Shown in pieces: positions 1 through 64,000 of a DNA stretch of 64,000 nucleotides. The notes below the pieces were generated by a model. The model was not told the DNA's origin and did no database searches. It worked only from the letters and a program-made list of their open reading frames with translations. The position numbers and the translations under genes are program-made. Position 1 is the stretch's first letter; every line of letters begins with the position of its first letter. Source of the stretch: Orientallactaga sibirica (lineage: Eukaryota; Chordata; Mammalia; Rodentia; Dipodidae); the NCBI GenBank assembly GCA_036365145.1, contig JAEOAD010000035.1:3036001-3100000 (forward strand), given 5' to 3'.

Positions 1-76
1 AGACCCTGTTTCACAAAAACAAAGTATTGAAATGCCATTAAAAATGACAGGAAAAAATGGTCAAAAGTGAAAACTA

Positions 77-310
77 GGCTGGAGGGATGGCTTAGCAGTT
101 AAGGCATTTGCCTGCAAAGCCAAAGAACCCAGGTTCAATTCCCCAGGACCCACACTAGCCAGATGCAGAAGGGGGCACATGTGTCTGGAGTTTGTTTGCA
201 GTGGCTGAAGGCCCTGGTACACCCATTCTCTCTCTCTCTGTCTCTCTCTCTCTCTCTCCTCCCTCTTTCTCTGTCAAATAAATAAATAAAAATAAAAAAT
301 TTAAAAAAAG
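77..310 (+). mobile_element. tRNA-derived SINE
   Basis: Sense copy with tRNA-like head (ggctggagggatggcttag), body, CT tract at 232-258 and TAAA-rich tail. Lies in the intron before the first visible IARS2 exon. Confidence 0.85.
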
Positions 311-454
311 TGAAAATTGAGTTCATTTACTTTTATTATCTATTACTTGAGGAAACAAAAGAATAGACCGACTCTTGGGGAGGAGGATGTTTGACACCAC
401 GAAGTTGGTCAAGGGTGCTAGTGTGATTACATTTAAGAATCCTTATTAAGTACT

Positions 455-673
455 TAAAAATATTTTTTTATTTATTTATTTATTTGAGAGAGAAAGAGGC
501 AGATAGAGAAAGTGAGAGAATGGGTGTACCAGGGCCTCTAGCCACTGCAAACAAATTCTAGATGCATGCACCACTTTGTACATCTGGTTTTACATGGGTC
601 CTGGGGGATTGAACCCTGGTCCTTTGGCTTTGTAGGCCAGTGCCTCAACCACTAAGCCATCTCTCCAGCCCCT
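455..673 (-). mobile_element. tRNA-derived SINE
   Basis: Antisense copy: TTTA-rich start, GA tract, body, and head ending ctaagccatctctccagccc. Confidence 0.85.
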
Positions 674-1287
674 TATTAGGTACTCTTAATTTTTAGCTCA
701 GGTGATTGGTGTCATGTGACTGGTGCTTGAGAGTACCACTACGCCATTAGAGGTATAATATAAGCCAGAAATGTGATTAACCTAGATAACTTAATTTTAT
801 AGAAGCCACACACACACACACACAAAATAAAGCGAATTTTAATGTTATATTTAACTCAAACACGTTTAAATTATTTCAACATTTAGTTGGTAGAAAAACT
901 TTTTAGCTTTCATTTCATTTTGTAATAAGTATTTGGAACCTGGTATTTATTTTATACTTCTAGCTTATCTCAATGTAGACTTAAACCAGAAGTTGCATCT
1001 GATTAGTGCTATTATGTAAGACATCAGAGCCTGGAATATATATATACATTTATTTCTTTGATAAACATTTACAGGGTAGTGCCAGATATCAGTGTGAGTG
1101 TTGGGACTCACCAGTGGACAGGATAGATGGGATCTCTGATTCATGGTCATAAAGAAAGGACAGATAATAAAACAGTGTTCAGTAGGAATGGGAAGGTTAT
1201 TTATATATTGATTGATATAAATAATAAACCCAAAGCATAAATCCTCATGTATATGTAACAGCCAAATTTTCTTTTTTTATATAATAT
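674..1287. other. IARS2: Unique intronic sequence
   Basis: AT-rich, with a short (CA)n at 787-803 and no exon recognised. Confidence 0.6.
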
Positions 1288-1497
1288 CTTTAAATATTTA
1301 TTTATTTGCAAGCAGAGAGAGAGAAGAGAGGCAGACAGAGAGAGAATGGGCACACCAGGGCCTCCAGCCACTGCAAATGAACTTCAGCTACATGTGCCCC
1401 CTTGTGCATCTGACTTATGTGGGTCCTGGAGAATTAATCTGGGATCCTTTGGTTTCGCAGGCAAACGCCTTAACCACTAAGCCATTTCTCTAGTCCA
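1288..1497 (-). mobile_element. tRNA-derived SINE
   Basis: Antisense copy with a gcaagcagagagag tail boundary. The tgtaacagccaaattttct sequence recurs on both flanks (1255-1271 and 1498-1512), giving a plausible target-site duplication. Confidence 0.85.
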
Positions 1498-1756
1498 ACA
1501 GCCAAATTTTCTGTATGGATCACAAGGCTCCTCCAGTTCTTTGGTAAGAAGTTTGAAAAGTAGAGTTTTGAAGGTGGAAGGAGCAGAAGGAATGTGTGAA
1601 AGCTTTTCTACTTCTAATAGGTGGGAAGGAGGAAATCATTTTCTGGACTTCTGGGCTAGTGTCAGACCTCTCTCCTCTCAGGAAGAAGGAGGCTGAACCT
1701 GGCGCTAATCTGCCCTTGCCTTTGAGCCTCCATTCTGTAGTGGTAATATATATGTG

Positions 1757-1762
1757 TGCTTG

Positions 1763-1808
<46 letters not shown>

Positions 1809-2012
1809 CCCCAGAACCGGGGATTGAACCTAGGACATTGTGCATGCTAGACAAGTGCTCTACTGCTGATTTATCCCCAGCCTTCATGTTTACTTTTCAG
1901 TTTGAGAAGGGTCTCACTAAGCTGCCCAGGCTGACCTTGAACCCCCTCTGTTACCCAGGCAGGTTTTGAACTTGTAGTATAGATTGCAGGCCTGTGCCAC
2001 TAGGCCTGTCTG
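1757..2012 (-). mobile_element. (CT)n tract, ID element and old B1
   Basis: CT run 1757-1802, an antisense ID element at 1803-1882 (ggggattgaacctagga to tttatccccagcc), then a diverged antisense B1 at about 1890-2012. Confidence 0.65.
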
Positions 2013-2511
2013 GGACTACACTTTTTAAAAAGCTTCCTGACCTCCTGTATCTAAAATCAGCTACGAAAAGAAATCAGATGTAGAGCCCTACCGATGGATG
2101 GGACCTGTCACTGCACTGAGGATTTTGTTAGCGTCCAAGCTGAGCACACTGTCAGTTCTGCAGCACTTCTTTATTAGCCAAACACAAGCAATTCAGTATT
2201 GTGTTAATAAGAGTAATGAAAGTTTCCAATTGACCTGTTTATATTTTGGTTTTTCAGAGGTCAAAAGTACTTCTGTAAAAGTAGTATTAGCTGGTTTTTC
2301 TCCCATATTCCAACTTTAAAAATGAGTCATTAATTTGAGGTGTAATGCTTATCATTTAAAATCTTGAATTTTTTGTCTAAGTAGAATTAATAGTATTTTA
2401 AAAATCCAAATATATATGTACACACACACATATGTAAAACTTCCTTGTGTAGAGAATGAATTTTTAATATTTTAATAGTTTTTAATATTTAAAAGGTTAT
2501 TTTATATAAAC
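2013..2511. other. IARS2: Unique intronic sequence
   Basis: AT-rich, no repeat or exon recognised apart from a short CA/TA run at 2411-2432. Confidence 0.55.
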
Positions 2512-2681
2512 TCTTTTTTTTTTTTTTTTTTTTTTTTGGTTTTTTGAGGTAGGGTCTCACTCTGGCCCAGGCTGACCTGGAATTAACTATGTAGTCTCAG
2601 GGTGGCCTTGAACTCACGGTGCTCCTCCTACCTCTGCCTCCCAAGTGCTGGGATTAAAGGCGTGCACCACGACGCCCGGCA
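2512..2681 (-). mobile_element. B1 SINE
   Basis: Full-length antisense copy with a 26-T head, ending 113 bases upstream of the first visible IARS2 exon. Confidence 0.9.
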
Positions 2682-2793
2682 TAAACTCTTTTAAACTGAG
2701 CTCTGTGTTTTAAAATGGTATTGTATTTAAAAGACTTACATTATGGACCATGTGTTTTACATGTGGATGATGGTTGTCCTTTCCTCCTTGCAG

Positions 2794-43090
<40,297 letters not shown>

Positions 43091-43258
43091 GCTCATGTTG
43101 GTGCAGATGCTGTGAATGAGCAACAGTGCAGTGTGTGTGGCTCTGCAGGGGAGGGGCAGAGGCGGAGTTGGGACCCCCTATGAAGTGCCCACTAGTAAAC
43201 CCCAGGCATCCAAAGTAGCAAGTCTTCTGCAATATATTGCAAAGAAAACATCACCAAA

Positions 43259-43264
43259 TTTATT
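43259..43264 (-). terminator. RAB3GAP2: Candidate distal RAB3GAP2 polyadenylation signal
   Basis: TTTATT on the plus strand, AATAAA in the RAB3GAP2 direction. It would place cleavage near 43240, about 150 bases from the oppositely oriented IARS2 end. Confidence 0.5.
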
Positions 43265-44017
43265 AGTGAAGAGGGGAAGAACCCTCTTAATTCTTACACC
43301 TGTGGGTGTAAAGGAAGTGTGAAAGCTGGCATCTAGTTCACTAATATACATAGGTTCCCAGTAATGAACAGACACAGAAGACAAGGCATACAGAGTTCCA
43401 CTACTTACAGTACATTACAGTAGATAAATAACAGAGTATTTACAAACAATCCAGTCATGGATTAAAATCTTCCTAAGGATGGCTAATCTATTAAGCAGAA
43501 ATGTAACTGCCCAGCAAACCAGTTCCTGTCAGGGAAGAGAGGGTTTTCACTGCTGCTGTAGTGAACTGTAAACTTATCTGTCTCTCATAAATCAGATGGA
43601 CCCCAATTTCTAAGTTAACATTTATAATCTTATTACTAAATCTTAGGCTTCTGTGGCTTCCTTAGATGAATTTTTCTAACAAAGGTAAAGCTCTTCTTGC
43701 AAAAGTGTGAAGCAGTGAGAAGCCTGGTGCTGTACAGCACGTTACCTATGTTTCTCTTGGCCCCTCTAGTTCTACATCTAAACACAAACAACAGGAGTAC
43801 TTAGGGCTAGGTGCATTTTTGTACTTCTTTAACAAAGTAAAAAGAGTAGCATCAGGAAAGAGGGTGTGTGTCTATGAAACACTATTGGCAACTGGCACTG
43901 AGGGCCGCAGGCCTATTTGCTTTAGGGACCATTTGTCCAGTGTCACATTGCATTCTTTTATTTGTGGCACTTAGTTGCTACAGAATGTGTCCTTAGGTGT
44001 TCTTTCTTGTTATCAGG

Positions 44018-44160
44018 TTTATTTTTTTTTTTTTTTTTTTTTTTTTTTTCAGGTTTACTCTGGCTCAGGCTGACCTGGAATTCACAATGTAGTCTCAGGG
44101 TGGCCTTAACTTAATCCTACCTCTGCCTAAAATTAAAGGCGTGCGCCACCACGCCCGGCT
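44018..44160 (-). mobile_element. B1 SINE inside the probable RAB3GAP2 3' UTR
   Basis: Antisense copy with internal deletions, flanked by atcaggtttattttt duplications (44014 and 44161). It is in the sense direction of the RAB3GAP2 message. Confidence 0.85.
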
Positions 44161-45990
44161 ATCAGGTTTATTTTTAAAGCCCTTAATTAAAATAGTAAAA
44201 TATTTTTGTTGCTTTTGTTAACCCTAAAACTCAATACTTAATTTTTAAATTCCAGTATGTTATTTTTTCTGATGATAAATCTAACTGGAGACTAAAATGA
44301 TTTGTACTGTGGGTCTCTGAACCATAATTCATCTTATTATTGCCAGGCATCCCCAGATCTGACTATGTGACCTACCACAGTAAGCTTAGCCAGTTTTATG
44401 ATTTAACATATAAGCAGCCCCCTCCTGAAAAGTAACTAAGGAATTGGAGAGTAAAATATAATCTTTAATAATGCCTGGATTTCAGATTGCCTTGACTAGC
44501 CTCCTAAATTTATACTACTTCTGCAATACTGTGAAAAACCCATCCTTAAGAACACATAAACAGGTTCATACAAAGTGAGGCTTGCTTACAGGAATTACAA
44601 GGGTGCAGCTGGCTGGGGTCGCCTGGGAGGCTGGACTAGTTATGTCTTCTCCACACAATGCATCACTCAACCAGCCCCGCCCAGCTACCCAAGCAACAAC
44701 TGAAACGTTTTTCTTTCAAAAATTGCAATATGTCAGACAGTAATTAATTTAAGCCAGTTAGAATCTTACTCAGAACTGAATTTTTTTGGTGAAAAAGAAT
44801 TCAAATTTGAATATTCTCAGATGCCAGACTTTTTGCTTTATATCCCTGAAGGACATCCTCCTCAAGTCTGCAGAATGCTGCAGCTGGCTTCTGTATCACC
44901 GGGAATCACTGTGAAACAATCGTGATCCACAACTGATGCCTCTGACTGCGGGCCACACCCCACAGATACACCATAATAAATCTTGGTGATTTGTAGTGCA
45001 AAGCACTTTTTACAGACTTTTGGTTAGTTTTGTTTTAATCAATAAACACTTTTGTTTAGCACTTGGACTGCTCTAGGCACTATAGGGTACAAAATTAGTT
45101 GTGTTTTCTCCTCAAGCTGTCTATGAGGTAGGTTTACTAAAACTGTATCACTCTGCACTTTCTCCAGCACTGTTCCCATGACCGATGACATCACCACATC
45201 CAGAAGCAGACAGTTCTAAACACTTGTAGGAAAAAATAAAGTTGGACTTAAATATCTTAGGATCTTTACCTTTTTCTTTTTTTTTTACATAAGTTTTACA
45301 AGATAATACATGTTGTTTGTTTACAATTACCTGATGTGGATACAACTTTGCAAGCTAGCAAAAAAAAAAAAAGTCATAATTTACAGTATAGTTCATTTTC
45401 TTGTGTTGTTCACATCTCAGACTCTCATTCTGGCAGGTGCAACAGGCCGAGCTTCTATCTAGTGTTCTTTCTGGCATCTAGAAGCCAGTCCTGCAATGGT
45501 GGCATCAGCCCCTCTGGAAAGGACCCTGTCAGCACCCAGAACTGCAGGTGGCACCCGTAACGGGGCCAAGCATACAGCTTCTCAGCACGTTTTAAAGGGA
45601 AGTGGATGAGACTGTATAAGCAGACTGAAATTTAATCCTGACAGAAACAGTTTGGATTGTGAAATAAAGAATTATATATACAATAAGAACATAATTTGTA
45701 AATTATAACCAATTTCAAACACCAGCATTTAACATTTCAAGCTGCTTATGTGTGAATTAAAAATAAACAATAAAATATCTATATTATAGCATAGTTAATG
45801 TTTACATTTTATCTCCAGTCTCAACTGAAGGAGTGGAATTTAATCAGGATTGCACTGTTTGAAAGTAATATATATTTATTTGTTATACAAAAAATACTCC
45901 ATAAAATTCCAGGTCTTAACTATGTAAAATGACCATGCAATAATTCATGTCGTGGTCACGCCATTTTAGGCTGGTGTCAGTAGGTAAGTG

Positions 45991-63123
<17,133 letters not shown>

Positions 63124-63245
63124 TTGCCCGGCATGGTGGCTCACACCTGTAACCCCAGTCCCCAGGATACTGAGGCAGGACAGGCGGATTTGACACCAGT
63201 GTCAGCTACAAAAAGCACCAACCACCTGGGCTTTGTTTCCATTCA
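63124..63245 (+). mobile_element. Diverged B1-type SINE
   Basis: B1 left half (gcccggcatggtggctcaca) then loses similarity. Confidence 0.5.
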
Positions 63246-63439
63246 CCAAGCTCAAGCTCATGCCATGGCAGTAAGACCAAAGCCTCTTCTAAGATACCCA
63301 GCAGGAAACAACTTGACGTAATGCTCATACAAGTGCAGTAGTGGCACACAGCCATGGTGGGTAACCAACTGCTCTTGATTTGGCTAATAGATCCACTCAG
63401 TGGAATGGAACTCATTGCTGGAACTGGGAAATAAGTCAA

Positions 63440-64000
63440 AACCAGGTACAAAAAATGAGCTCAGTCTCCAAGATCAAGATACCACCAAATGTGGGCTAGA
63501 AGAGAGCCAACGCATATAAAATTCCCTCCAAAACATATATGGTCATCCCTTCTATCTAGTACTAACTTTTCTCTCTGATGGAGAATTTGCTTATCTTTTT
63601 TCAGGTGGACATCGAACCTGAAGGGAGGATCAGCTAACCACACCTCACCAGGGCCCCAGCTGAAACCATAGAACAACGCAGGGGAAGGGCAAGAGTTCAG
63701 TATTCATGGCGATCATGACACCAGCAAAAGGCCGAAGGAGATAAACACAGAGAACATCCAACTCCAACTAAGCCAGAGATCCAGAGACACAGAGGCTCCC
63801 GAAACCGCATCACTGAAGCAGAACTAAAATGACCCCAATGTGGCTCAGGGAAACTTGCGGAAGAGAGGGCGGAAAGATTGTTAGAGTCATAGTTGGGGCA
63901 TTATGCACAGAGACTGGGGTCAACCCCCCAGAACTCTTAACTAACCTCACAATGCTTGACCCACATTCCCCATTGACAAGGGTCCCTTTGAAAGAAGGAG
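63440..64000 (+). mobile_element. Possible LINE-1 3' portion running off the window
   Basis: Purine-rich, stop-rich sequence with phrases (ggagataaacacagagaaca, gagatccagagacacagagg) that resemble the non-coding tails of rodent L1 elements as I remember them. No reverse-transcriptase motif is in view. Low certainty. Confidence 0.3.

Larger units (their letters stand above)
43240..45990 (-). other. RAB3GAP2: RAB3GAP2 3' UTR (probable extent)
   Basis: Stretch of about 2.7 kb after the stop with only one B1 insertion (44018-44160), against one SINE every few hundred bases in the introns. Its length agrees with the roughly 2.9-kb human 3' UTR I recall. A minus-strand AATAAA at 43264-43259 is the favoured distal end; others at 43962-43957, 44173-44168 and near 45875 may give shorter forms. 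Confidence 0.65.

Noticed and set aside
1755..1887. Short Arg/Glu and Leu/Ser frames over the CT tract
   Set aside because: Simple-repeat translation.
63461..63676. 71-codon minus-strand frame near the right edge
   Set aside because: No family recognised and it overlaps probable LINE-tail sequence.

Overview
The window is nuclear DNA from a rodent, most likely a dipodoid (jerboa-type) species. Coding exons are short and separated by introns packed with SINEs. Two SINE types dominate: a 7SL-derived B1 element, and a tRNA-headed element with a long GA/CT tract and TAAA-rich tail. B1, ID and B4-type elements make it rodent. The dipodoid assignment rests only on remembering the second SINE type from jerboa sequence.

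From 2794 to about 43090 the plus strand carries the last 21 coding exons of IARS2, the nuclear gene for mitochondrial isoleucyl-tRNA synthetase. They join without a frame error into 882 residues plus stop, matching the part of the 1012-residue human protein from about residue 131. The first exons, with the start codon, mitochondrial presequence and HIGH motif, lie left of the window. One intron uses a GC-AG splice pair. The intron between 17298 and 26284 holds the antisense microRNA pair miR-194-1 and miR-215, as in other mammals. The intron between 2953 and 7553 holds an uninterrupted antisense reading frame of the claudin-34 type (214 or 228 codons) below a CpG-rich patch.

From about 43240 to the right edge the minus strand carries the 3' part of RAB3GAP2, the non-catalytic subunit of the Rab3 GTPase-activating complex: eight intact coding exons (the last 338 residues) and a roughly 2.7-kb 3' UTR. 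IARS2 and RAB3GAP2 are arranged tail to tail, as at human 1q41. Two consecutive RAB3GAP2 exons lie in a 2.5-kb direct tandem duplication (49632-52147 and 52148-54661). The copy farther upstream in the transcript is intact. The other copy has indels in both exons and an in-frame stop. It is either a decaying duplication or a false duplication in the assembly.

The rest is intronic: SINEs, ID/B4 elements, microsatellites (including a 289-bp CCTT/CTTT tract beside an IARS2 exon), a 40-bp x 7 minisatellite beside a RAB3GAP2 microexon, a candidate solo LTR, and a possible LINE-1 3' tail at the right edge. No tRNA or rRNA gene, CRISPR array or bacterial feature was seen.
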